A stretch of DNA of 14,038 bases, taken from assembly GCA_964390645.1 (NCBI GenBank), contig CAYMLL010000210.1, forward strand, positions 1-14,038. Reading direction: 5' to 3'. The notes below the pieces were generated by a model. It did not search any database. It was not told the origin of the DNA and was given only the letters and a program-made list of their open reading frames with translations. The stretch comes from CAYMLL01 sp964390645 (GTDB lineage Bacteria > Planctomycetota > UBA8108). A program made the translations under genes and the position numbers. Shown piece by piece: positions 1-6,436 of the stretch; the first letter of the stretch is position 1, and every line of letters starts with the position of its first letter.

Positions 1-28
1 CAGGAGTGCAAGGGCCGGGTGAACTCCG

Positions 29-1610
29 CTACTCGTCGAAGTCCTCCACGCCCAGGCGCACCAGATGCGCCTTCAGGGTTCGCCCGGCGAGCTCCCAAAG
101 ACCTCGCGGAACATCGTCGTAGGAAGCTGCCAGCAGCTCGTCCATGCCTCGGACGCCCGCGTCCAGCGCGGCCTGGATCTTGCGTTCGCGAGCGAGCCGG
201 TGATCGATTTGCGCCTGGATCACCTGCTTCGGTTGCGTCATCTCGCAACCGTGCGACGGGATCATCAGGTCGAAGTCGACCCGCAGCAGTCGTTCCATGC
301 TGTCCAGGTAGGCCGACATGTCTCCACCGTGACCGTGCGGAATAACGATGGAGCTCTGCGCCGCGACCATGTCACCGGAGATCAACGTCGCGCTGGATTC
401 TTCCAGGAAGCAGAGGTGGCCGGGATCATGGCCCGGAGTGTGCAGGCAGCGCAGTCGCCATCCGGGATCGCCCTGGATCGAGATCACCTCGCCGTCGTGA
501 AGCAGACGATCGACCGGGAAGTCCACCTTCTCCGCGGTCGCCTCGTGCGCCCAGATCGGGGCGCTGTACCGATCCCTCAACAGAGTGGCCGAGCCGATGT
601 GGTCGGCGTGACCATGAGTCAGGAGCACCGCCGACAGCCGGGCTCCGTCGCACATCCAGTACTCCAGCTGCTCCGTGAGGCGCTGCTGTTCCTCGACAGC
701 CGTCGGAGCCGGATCGACGACGAACAACCGAGCCTCGCCGAGCGACAGACAGTTCGTGTGCCGCGCCGGAGGCAAGGTGGGTGTGCGGAGCGGGATCACG
801 TGGATACCCGGACGGACCTCGTAGCCGCTCGCGTCGCCGGCGGTGAGCGGCTCGTCCACCCGGAGTCGCTCGAGTGCCGTCTCCACCGGGAACGTGTCCA
901 GCAGCTCCAGAACCAGCGCCACGGGCGGCGCGAGCTCGAGCTCCTTTCGCCGCCACCGACTCCGGGCATCACCCGGCTGCATCCACTCCAGCGCGACGAG
1001 CTCTCCGGTGATGAGCTCCTCGTCGCCCACGGCTACCTGATCGATCAGATAGAAGCGCGCGTGAAACCTCCGCGGACTCGTTGCCGGCGTCACGAAGACG
1101 CCGGCCCGCTGGACTCGCGACCCAACCACCCTCACCCCCCCCGGCCCCCTCATCGATCATATACACGCGCGGGGGCACCCGCCGCGGACGCGTGGCCGGC
1201 GCCACGAAACCGCCGCCCGGCTGGAGTCGCGCCCCATCGACCCGCAGGTTGTAACGCTCCAGAAAATCCTGAAAGAGCAACTCTCCATCGAGCAGCGCCT
1301 TGCGGGCCTCTCGACGTTCGTCCGGTGAAGGCAACGAGCCCTTCACGATCAGCAGGCCGGTCTCTTCGAAGAGCTCCCGCGCGAGAGCCACCGCATCACC
1401 CGAGACGACACCGCCCGAATCGACACCGCCCGAATCGACACCGCCCGACACGACACCGGCATGATCGTCGGCATCCACGGAGCCACCAGGGAACGCGTAC
1501 AGCCCCCCCATGAACTTCAATCGCGGGTTGCGACGGACCAGCAGTACGCGGCCGTCATCCGACCGGATGACGCCGGCGACCGCTTCGCGAGGGACTGCGT
1601 CCTGCACCAC
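29..1610 (-). CDS. Nudix hydrolase - metallo-beta-lactamase fusion, reading frame broken near 1135-1150
   Basis: Two overlapping minus-strand frames make one two-domain protein. The upstream frame starts at GTG 1610 and carries a NUDT19-like Nudix domain: AFPGGSVD at residues 39-46 and the metal-binding RELFEETG at 78-85. The downstream frame (from about 1153 to TAG at 29-31) carries a LACTB2-like MBL domain with HGHADH (599-616), TPGH, SGD and PSHG, so all metal ligands are present, plus a C-terminal winged-helix-like tail (GLWELAGRTLKAHLVRLG). Nudix enzymes of this type cleave nucleoside-diphosphate-linked compounds such as CoA; MBL enzymes hydrolyse esters, thioesters or nucleic acids. The real substrate is unknown. 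The frames differ by one base, most simply an indel in the C8 run 1135-1142, so this is either a sequencing error or a recent pseudogene. The start lies 3 bp after the UGSC gene stop, implying translational coupling. Domain calls are confident; the intact state is not. Confidence 0.85.
1040..1230 (-). repeat. Diverged tandem duplication of about 37 codons inside the Nudix domain
   Basis: Bases 1040-1120 and 1152-1232 align without gaps at a 112-base offset, with about 64 of the first 81 positions matching by my count. In protein terms, FVAPATRPRRVPPRVYMID in the upstream frame is repeated as FVTPATSPRRFHARFYLID in the downstream frame. The second copy looks more like the usual Nudix-family sequence. 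If one C of the run at 1135-1142 were extra, the offset would be 111 and the duplication in frame. It could be a real internal duplication, or an assembly join of two related strains inside this gene. Confidence 0.75.
1406..1459. repeat. 15-bp tandem repeat, about 3.6 copies, in the Nudix-box loop
   Basis: The unit cgacaccgcccgaat is perfect at 1406-1420 and 1421-1435, has two changes at 1436-1450, and is partial at 1451-1459. On the coding (minus) strand it encodes repeats of G-G-V-D/V-S between the FPGG segment and the REL-EE segment of the Nudix box. NUDT19-type Nudix proteins are known for variable insertions at this place, so the repeat probably lies in a tolerant surface loop. A 15-bp unit keeps the frame when copy number changes. 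Confidence 0.85.
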
Positions 1611-1613
1611 CGT

Positions 1614-2171
1614 TCAGCCCGCGTTCGTCCCTCCGAGAGCCGGGCTGCCGGTGAGACGCGTGACGATCTCGTCGACCGACGCGTCGGCTCGCTCCCGGAT
1701 CTCGGTAGCGGTCTGGTCCTGGATGGGGTGCGCCACGAAGACGGGCTCGTAATCAGGACGCCCCAGCGCAGCCGCCTGCACGCGCGCGGCGGTCCGGAAC
1801 TCCGTCGTGGCGACCGCCACGGTGGGAACCCCATCCGTCTCCAGCCGAATCGAGTCGTGCACACTGCACGTCGTGCAGGACCCTCAGTCCGCGAGCGCCT
1901 CGACGACCGCGTCGCAGGGGCGGGAGAGGAGATCTTCAAGAACTTCGTCCGGCGCGAGGCGCGTGAACGTCGGCTTCGCGGTCCGGATGACCTCCTTCAC
2001 GCCGTAACCGGTCCGCAGCCGCTCCTCGAGCCGGTCCAGGAAAGGCCGGCCGCCCCCCTTGCGGATATCGAGAAGAGCAACAGTGGCACCCTCCAGCGTC
2101 GCGAGTCGCGGCGCCGGCCGGCGGTCCGGTCTGCTGGCTTCGTCGAGCGGGTGAACGAGCACCGTCGTCAT
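1614..2171 (-). CDS. UGSC-family selenoprotein (in-frame TGA read as selenocysteine)
   Basis: A conventional gene finder would see two ORFs, 1884-2246 and 1614-1862, separated by one TGA in the same frame. Reading that TGA (1884-1886) as Sec gives a continuous 185-residue protein with ALAD-U96-GSCTTCSVHDS, the signature of the UGSC (seleno)protein family, followed by the conserved GVPTVAVATTEF stretch. Sec96, Cys99 and Cys102 form a U-x-x-C-x-x-C cluster, suited to a selenenylsulfide or other redox chemistry. The biochemical role of the family is not known to me. I chose ATG 2171 because GGGAG lies 8 nt upstream and the sequence MTTVLVHPL is family-like; ATG 2244-2246 is in frame but poorer. 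No signal peptide or membrane segment is visible, so it is probably cytoplasmic. The gene is followed after 3 bp by the Nudix-MBL gene. The Sec-insertion genes (selA, selB, selC, selD) are not in this window. Confidence 0.93.
1856..1878 (-). promoter_or_regulatory. Candidate bacterial SECIS hairpin directly after the Sec codon
   Basis: Two alternative stems follow the TGA on the minus strand. CTGCAC-GAC-GTGCAG (1864-1878) begins 5 nt after the TGA. CGTGCA-GTG-TGCACG (1856-1870) begins 13 nt after it and places a G-U in its loop. Bacterial SECIS elements lie in the roughly 40 nt after the UGA with GU in the apical loop, so the second stem fits better. The region also encodes conserved residues, so the pairing could be partly a by-product. 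Confidence 0.45.
1884..1886 (-). other. Selenocysteine codon (TGA) of the UGSC protein
   Basis: Minus-strand codons around it read gcg ctc gcg gac TGA ggg tcc tgc acg acg tgc, that is A-L-A-D-U-G-S-C-T-T-C. Family-typical sequence on both sides in the same frame shows that translation continues. Ordinary TGA stops are also used here (1614, 3804, 6339), so TGA is not globally reassigned. Confidence 0.93.
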
Positions 2172-2205
2172 CGTCGGATCTCCCGTCAGCCTCGGTGAGA
2201 GACTC

Positions 2206-2211
2206 AATATA
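2206..2211 (-). promoter_or_regulatory. Candidate -10 (TATATT) for the UGSC/Nudix-MBL unit
   Basis: In the 107-bp spacer between the thioesterase stop and the UGSC start, an AT-rich island on the minus strand reads TATATT about 35 nt before ATG 2171. No convincing -35 lies at 17 nt. An inverted repeat, gacga-atcgag-tcgtc (2225-2240), lies just upstream and could be an operator. Confidence 0.3.
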
Positions 2212-2278
2212 GCATGCGGCGAGCGACGAATCGAGTCGTCCGTCAACGAGAGCCTCCCTGGATGTCACCCTCCCTGCG

Positions 2279-2776
2279 CTACGCCCTCATCGCCCCGCAC
2301 AGAGGAGGCTTCCAGTCGAGGGCCTCGTGCTCCGAGAGCACCGAGTCGTACTTCTCGGCGACGGCATCGGGAAACGGCGACATGCGGCGGCTCTTCATGT
2401 CGACGTGGCCGGAGATCATCTCGCAGGTCGCCGCGATATTCTCCCGGGTGTCGTTGCGGAGGAAGTGTATCGTGTGAATTCGCTTTGCCGACCGACCGAC
2501 GAATCGAGCGTGAAGCGTCACGTGCTCGCCGGCGTGCACCTCGGCGAGATACCTCATGTGCGACTCGAGGAAGAAGCAACCGACGTGATGGACCTCCCTG
2601 TAGTCGCGATCGAAACCCAGCATCCGGAAGACCCAGCTGTTGGAGCGGCCGAACAGCATCCCGTACCACGCCACGTTCATGTGCCCGTTGCGGTCGAGAT
2701 ACTCCTCGGGGATCGTCGTCCGGTACGTCAGTGGCAATCCGGACAGATCCGTCGCCATCCGTCGACTCGATCTCAT
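2279..2776 (-). CDS. Hotdog-fold acyl-CoA thioesterase (4HBT-like)
   Basis: A 165-residue protein of the length usual for single hotdog-domain thioesterases. The segment YLDRNGHMNVAWY (residues 26-38) is the D-x-N-G-H-M-N motif of the 4-hydroxybenzoyl-CoA thioesterase family, with Asp28 the likely catalytic residue. The later segment HMRYLAEVHAGEHVTLHARF is the typical central strand region. It should hydrolyse an acyl-CoA to free acid and CoA in the cytoplasm; the chain specificity cannot be read. Start ATG 2776 is preceded by GGAG at 5 nt; the later ATG 2758 lacks a good ribosome site. Stop is TAG. It lies 107 bp upstream of the UGSC gene on the same strand, so read-through transcription is possible, and it diverges from the HSD10-like dehydrogenase. 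Confidence 0.9.
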   Translation of the reverse strand: MRSSRRMATDLSGLPLTYRTTIPEEYLDRNGHMNVAWYGMLFGRSNSWVFRMLGFDRDYREVHHVGCFFLESHMRYLAEVHAGEHVTLHARFVGRSAKRIHTIHFLRNDTRENIAATCEMISGHVDMKSRRMSPFPDAVAEKYDSVLSEHEALDWKPPLCGAMRA

Positions 2777-2843
2777 GCTGACTCCGACGCTGCGTGTAGA
2801 GGAACGGTCGGCGGGCTCGGCCGACGCCTTGTGTGAGGTGTGC

Positions 2844-2862
2844 CCCGAAGTATACTTTCGGG
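2844..2862. promoter_or_regulatory. Near-palindrome with overlapping divergent -10 hexamers
   Basis: The sequence cccgaagtatactttcggg is an inverted repeat (cccgaa-gta/tac-tttcggg, one base offset) in the 201-bp gap between the divergent thioesterase and SDR. It contains TATACT on both strands (2851-2856 plus, 2849-2854 minus). On the plus strand TTGTGT (2829-2834) lies 16 nt upstream. It may be a shared promoter or operator; this is based on sequence pattern only. Confidence 0.4.
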
Positions 2863-2977
2863 CGCCCGACGGCTCCAGACCGGAGACCGTTCGATGGTCG
2901 AGAATGCGCTGAAGCGAGCCGGACCGAGCCCGGCTCTCGTGGTGGCGGCGAGGCTCGGTGGAGGAGCTTGACGAACG

Positions 2978-3745
2978 ATGGACGTCGAAAATCGAGTGGC
3001 CCTGATCAGCGGCGGCGCGTCCGGCCTCGGGGAAGCGACGGCGCGACGCCTCGTGAGCGCGGGAGCGAAGGTCCTCGTCGCCGATCTCAACGAGGAGCGC
3101 GGGGAAGCGCTCGCAAAGGAGTTCCCGGATCGGGTCGTCTTCACACGATGCGACGTCACGAACGAGGAGCAGGTGGCCGCGACCATCGAGCGGGCGATCA
3201 CCGCATTTCAGCGCATCGAGATCGTCGTCAACTGTGCGGGCATCGGTGCCGGCGGCCGCACGATTCGACGCGACGGCCCGTATCCGCTCGACACTTTCAA
3301 GAAGGTCGTCGGCGTCAACGTGATCGGGACATTCTCGGTGCTGAGCCGGGCTGCTCGCGAGATGGCAAAGAACGACCCCGACGAGAACGGCTGTCGCGGC
3401 GTCATCGTCAACACGTCCTCGATCGCCGCTTTCGACGGTCAGATCGGGCAGGTCGCATACTCGGCGTCGAAGGGAGCCATCGTCGGGATGACACTGCCGA
3501 TCGCGCGGGACCTGTCGACGGTGGGCATCCGCATATGCACGATCTGTCCGGGCACCTTCGACACGCCGCTTCTCGGTCGACTGGCGGAAGATATCAAGCA
3601 CGCCCTCGCGGCGGCGATTCCGAATCCTCGCAGGCTCGGACATCCGGACGAGTTCGCGAGGCTCGTGGAGCACATCGTCGTCAACCCGTACCTCAACGGC
3701 GAGACGATCCGCCTCGACGGCGCGCTGCGGATGGCACCGAAGTAG
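2978..3745 (+). CDS. Short-chain dehydrogenase, HSD17B10-like 3-hydroxyacyl-CoA dehydrogenase
   Basis: A 255-residue classical SDR. The cofactor motif SGGASGLGEA covers residues 11-20, and Asp36 at the end of the second strand predicts NAD rather than NADP. The catalytic residues are Ser148, Tyr161 and Lys165 (YSASK). The stretch from NTSSIAAFDGQIGQVAYSASK through IVGMTLPIARDLS and the C-terminal NPYLNGETIRLDGALRM closely follow type-2 3-hydroxyacyl-CoA dehydrogenase (HSD10), including the short-branched-chain 3-hydroxyacyl-CoA oxidising members. It probably oxidises a 3-hydroxyacyl-CoA, possibly methyl-branched, in beta-oxidation or isoleucine-type degradation. A GGAGGAG lies 11 nt before ATG 2978. 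It converges with the thioredoxin-fused gene, 58 bp between stops. Confidence 0.92.
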   Translation: MDVENRVALISGGASGLGEATARRLVSAGAKVLVADLNEERGEALAKEFPDRVVFTRCDVTNEEQVAATIERAITAFQRIEIVVNCAGIGAGGRTIRRDGPYPLDTFKKVVGVNVIGTFSVLSRAAREMAKNDPDENGCRGVIVNTSSIAAFDGQIGQVAYSASKGAIVGMTLPIARDLSTVGIRICTICPGTFDTPLLGRLAEDIKHALAAAIPNPRRLGHPDEFARLVEHIVVNPYLNGETIRLDGALRMAPK

Positions 3746-3773
3746 TCACGGCACTCGAAGCCACGAGCGGCCC

Positions 3774-3799
3774 CACACGGGTAGCCCACACGGGGAGCC
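3774..3799. repeat. 13-bp tandem direct repeat between convergent stops
   Basis: cacacgggtagcc (3774-3786) is followed at once by cacacggggagcc (3787-3799), 12 of 13 identical, in the 58-bp spacer between two convergent genes. An acggg/cccgt pairing across it could form a weak hairpin, but there is no T-tract, so I do not call a terminator. Confidence 0.6.
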
Positions 3800-3803
3800 C
3801 GTC

Positions 3804-5399
3804 TCACTCGACCGGGTACGTCACCGGCTCGCTTCCGGCCGTGCTCCCACCCCAGCCTCCCATGACCGCCGAGAACTTGCCCGCAGTGCCGCCGGCGACG
3901 ACGATGTGGACATCGCCCGGATCGCGGAACTTCCGGTAGCAGGGAAGGCCGTCGATCGTGACCTCCTCGTAGTGCTCCTCGAGCCCCGTGCCCTCGCCAC
4001 CGTCCTTCACCTCGTAGGCCTGCTTCGGCACACCCGTGTTCTCGAAGAGCCAGTCCCTCGCTTCCTGCTTCGACAGGCCTCCTCCTCCGATCGTCCGGGC
4101 GTGCTCCGGTCCCAGCACGACGAGAACCCGGTCGACGCGGCAGTCGCGGTAGGACCGGACCGTCGAGAGCGTGCGCGACAACGACCGCAGGACGCCTTCC
4201 GCGGTCCGCGCCGTATGCTCGCTGACGCCGCGAGGAGGCTCGGCTGCGAAGAGCGTCAACGCACTTCGCTCCCGATCGAGGCCGCGGTCCACGTGGTAGG
4301 GCTCCCACGGACTCGCCTCCTCGTTCTCGGCGATGCAGCACGAGAACTTCGCGGAGTTCCCGAGCGTGGACATGTCAATCGACTCGGGGCTCGCGCCACC
4401 GAGGTTGCGCAGGATCAGCTGGAGCGCGCGGCCCAGCGTGCTGTTCGCACGGGACACGTTGCTGAACACGTTCTGAGCGCAGGCGAAGCCGAGCGCGCGG
4501 CGAACCGAACCGTTGATGAGAATCAACGGGGCGGCGAAGTGGGTCGTCGCCTGCACGCCGTGGAGGTTCAGCCGCTCGTCACAGGCGGCGCGAACCAGCG
4601 CCGGAAGGAGCCGCATCATCTCGGGAGTGCAGCCCGCCATCACGGCATTGGCCGCGATCTTCTCGATGGTGGCCGCTCCGTAATTCGGCGGGACGTGCGC
4701 GATCGTCTCTTCGGGGGGGGCAGTGGCGACGGCGAGCATGCGATCGACTCGCTCGGCAGTCGGCGGGACGACAGGCAACGGATCCGCGAACCCCATCTTC
4801 CGGCAATACTCGTACGGATCGACATCGTCGGTGAGCTCGAGCCGTGACGCCCGCGTCCCCGGACGCGAGTACACGTCGACCGCCGGGACCGCCGTGCCTC
4901 CGGCGGCGGGCTCGAGGTGACGCGATCCACAGCCCGGCTTCGAGGCGGGTCGCCCGTCGAACTCGTCGGCAACGACAGGAGCCTCTCGCCCGTGATGCCG
5001 GCAGATCTCGCCCGCGATCTCGTTCAGGACCGACTTGTCGAAGCCCGGGTGCGATCGCAATATCGCACCGCCGGCGGCGACCAGAAAGAGGCACGGAACC
5101 GCAACCGGATCGAAGCGTCGAGAGACGTCGAGCTCGTGGTCGATCAGGACCGGCAATCGATCTGCCGTCGTGAGCGGCAGCGGCTCGTCGTCCTGCGCGA
5201 TGACCACCACGCGACTGGCTTGCCCCACCAGCTCTGCGGCAAGCCGGTCCAGGTACGGGAGGATCAGTGCGCACGTGGGACAATCGCTGCTGACAAAAAC
5301 GACGAGCGTGAGACCGTCGCCGGCCCAGTCGATCGCCGACGGAGAGCCGCGGCGGCGAGGTAGCGAGACTTGCGGTGCCTGATCGCCCCGGGTCAACAT
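3804..5399 (-). CDS. Thioredoxin-like domain fused to a UGSC-associated large domain
   Basis: A 531-residue cytoplasmic protein. Residues about 1-135 form a thioredoxin/TlpA-like domain: VVFVSSDCPTC with the C40-P-T-C43 redox pair and a probable cis-proline in VAVPCLF (Pro102). After a low-complexity linker (about 140-190) comes a domain beginning DPYEYCRKMGFADPLPVVPPT (194-214), then FSCCIAENEEASPWEPYHV (352-370) and a glycine-rich end, IVVAGGTAGKFSAVMGGWG (500-518). I associate this large domain with the UGSC family from memory; I know no biochemical function. The long open frame extends upstream to 6491, but only ATG 5399 has a strong ribosome site (AGGAG, 7 nt) and the family-like N-terminus, and the extension is antisense to an SDR. 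The fused thioredoxin could reduce a selenenylsulfide in the UGSC protein encoded about 1.6 kb away; that is inference. An 8-G run at 4713-4720 leaves the frame intact. Confidence 0.82.
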   Translation of the reverse strand: MLTRGDQAPQVSLPRRRGSPSAIDWAGDGLTLVVFVSSDCPTCALILPYLDRLAAELVGQASRVVVIAQDDEPLPLTTADRLPVLIDHELDVSRRFDPVAVPCLFLVAAGGAILRSHPGFDKSVLNEIAGEICRHHGREAPVVADEFDGRPASKPGCGSRHLEPAAGGTAVPAVDVYSRPGTRASRLELTDDVDPYEYCRKMGFADPLPVVPPTAERVDRMLAVATAPPEETIAHVPPNYGAATIEKIAANAVMAGCTPEMMRLLPALVRAACDERLNLHGVQATTHFAAPLILINGSVRRALGFACAQNVFSNVSRANSTLGRALQLILRNLGGASPESIDMSTLGNSAKFSCCIAENEEASPWEPYHVDRGLDRERSALTLFAAEPPRGVSEHTARTAEGVLRSLSRTLSTVRSYRDCRVDRVLVVLGPEHARTIGGGGLSKQEARDWLFENTGVPKQAYEVKDGGEGTGLEEHYEEVTIDGLPCYRKFRDPGDVHIVVAGGTAGKFSAVMGGWGGSTAGSEPVTYPVE

Positions 5400-5463
5400 G
5401 CGGCAGCTCCTCGCTTTCCGCGCCGTCGGAATCGTCGCCGACCGCGTTGAGCCTCTGTCACGG

Positions 5464-5492
5464 TTGACTTCGATCCCCTTCTCTCGTAAACC
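5464..5492 (+). promoter_or_regulatory. Weak sigma-70-like promoter for the SDR-ACAD operon
   Basis: TTGACT (5464-5469), 17 nt, then TAAACC (5487-5492) on the plus strand in the 183-bp divergent intergenic region. The -35 is good and the -10 poor, so this is only a candidate. Confidence 0.3.
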
Positions 5493-5498
5493 TGCTGG

Positions 5499-5512
5499 CT
5501 GATTCCGATCAG
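5499..5512. promoter_or_regulatory. Inverted repeat CTGAT-N4-ATCAG, candidate operator
   Basis: ctgattccgatcag lies just downstream of the candidate plus-strand promoter, with an outer imperfect gctg/cagc pair (5494-5520). It is of the size of a dimeric repressor site. No regulator gene is present in the window. Confidence 0.3.
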
Positions 5513-5544
5513 TGTACAGCAAGACCGGTCCTCCGAGGCAAATG

Positions 5545-5560
5545 CCGTCGAAATCGACGG
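5545..5560. promoter_or_regulatory. Perfect inverted repeat CCGTCGA-AA-TCGACGG, candidate operator
   Basis: Seven-base perfect arms with a 2-base centre, placed 22 bp before the SDR start codon and just before its ribosome site. TetR- or FadR-like regulators of acyl-CoA genes bind sites of this form and position. It could instead form an mRNA hairpin in the leader. Which regulator binds is unknown. Confidence 0.4.
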
Positions 5561-5582
5561 GACTGAGGAAGAGGGATACGCG

Positions 5583-6341
5583 ATGAGCGATCGATTCTCG
5601 ATGCAGGGGAAAAACGCGATCATCACTGGCGGCACGCGCGGCATCGGCCTGGCGATTGCCAGGGGTTTCGTGGAGGCAGGTGCGACGGTCACCGTGTGCG
5701 GCCGCAAGCCCGAAGGAGCGGAGTCGGCAGCCGCGGAGCTCGACGCGCCCGACCGGGTGCTCGCAGTTGCCGCACACGTCGGGAAGAGCGACGACGTCGA
5801 CCGGTTGATCTCGCAGGCCGAGGATCGTTTCGGCCCGGTGAACGTCGTGGTCAACAACGCGGGAACGAACCCGTACTACGGGCCGATCATCGACTCGGAG
5901 GAGTGGGCGTTCGACAAGACCATGGACGTCAATCTTCGCGCGCCCTACGTGCTCTCGCTCCGTCTGGCTCGAAAGATGGTCGAGGGCAGCGGCGGGTCCA
6001 TCCTGAACATCTCCTCCGTGGCCGGTCTCACCGCATCGAAAAACCAGGGGATCTACTCGGTTTCGAAGGCGGCCTTGATCATGCTGACGAAGGTGATGGC
6101 TCGCGAGATGGGTCGGGGCGGCGTCCGGGTGAACTGCATCCTCCCCGGTCTGATCAAGACCCAGCTCAGCCGCGAGCTCTGGGAGAACCCGGAGCGCGCA
6201 GCGGCGGCGGCGGAGCGCAAGGCGCTCGGGCGCCTCGGCGAGACTGACGAGCTCGTGGGGGCGGCCGTCTATTTCTGCTCGGAAGCCGGCTCGTTCACGA
6301 CGGGAGCCGTGCTGCAAGTCGACGGCGGCCTGGTGATCTGA
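5583..6341 (+). CDS. Short-chain dehydrogenase/reductase, classical SDR
   Basis: A 252-residue classical SDR with TGGTRGIG at residues 15-22, NNAG at 91-94, and catalytic Ser145, Tyr158 and Lys162 (YSVSK). Arg41-Lys42 right after the second strand suggest NADP(H) preference. The C-terminal FTTGAVLQVDGGLVI is the usual SDR end. The exact substrate is not readable; from its place as first gene before two acyl-CoA dehydrogenases it may act on a hydroxyacyl- or ketoacyl-CoA, or on a ring-hydroxyl intermediate. GAGG and GAGGG motifs lie just upstream of ATG 5583. It is probably co-transcribed with the next genes; the 95-bp spacer contains strong inverted repeats. Confidence 0.9.
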   Translation: MSDRFSMQGKNAIITGGTRGIGLAIARGFVEAGATVTVCGRKPEGAESAAAELDAPDRVLAVAAHVGKSDDVDRLISQAEDRFGPVNVVVNNAGTNPYYGPIIDSEEWAFDKTMDVNLRAPYVLSLRLARKMVEGSGGSILNISSVAGLTASKNQGIYSVSKAALIMLTKVMAREMGRGGVRVNCILPGLIKTQLSRELWENPERAAAAAERKALGRLGETDELVGAAVYFCSEAGSFTTGAVLQVDGGLVI

Positions 6342-6373
6342 GCCGAGCGGCGAACCCGGGCTCGGCGCCGAGC
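6342..6373. repeat. Three-element inverted repeat between SDR and ACAD
   Basis: GCCGAGC (6342-6348), GCTCGGC (6360-6366) and GCCGAGC (6367-6373). The second can pair with either the first (11-nt loop) or the third (contiguous 14-bp perfect palindrome), giving two mutually exclusive structures directly after the SDR stop. There is no T-tract, so it is not a standard terminator. It may tune read-through or message stability. Confidence 0.5.
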
Positions 6374-6436
6374 GACAACCGCAACGATGAAGACCCTCCG
6401 ACGCCGGGCAAGACCCACGAGAACGAACGAGACGAC

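Noticed and set aside
65..1513. 482-residue plus-strand ORF
   Set aside because: Arg/His/Pro-rich antisense shadow of the Nudix-MBL gene with no family motif; GC-rich codon bias opens the opposite frame.
1614..2171. UGSC gene as a simple nonsense pseudogene
   Set aside because: The TGA falls exactly at the family's Sec position followed by G-S-C, and both halves are intact and in frame.
2172..2246. UGSC start at ATG 2246, adding 25 residues
   Set aside because: The extra residues (MTDDSIRRSPHAIL...) overlap the candidate -10 and lack a ribosome site; ATG 2171 has GGGAG at the right distance.
2279..3673. Thioesterase frame extended upstream to 464 residues
   Set aside because: The extension is antisense to the HSD10-like SDR, has shadow-like composition, and ATG 2776 with GGAG explains the true start.
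4713..4720. G8 homopolymer in the thioredoxin-fused gene as a frameshift
   Set aside because: Family-like protein sequence continues in the same frame on both sides.
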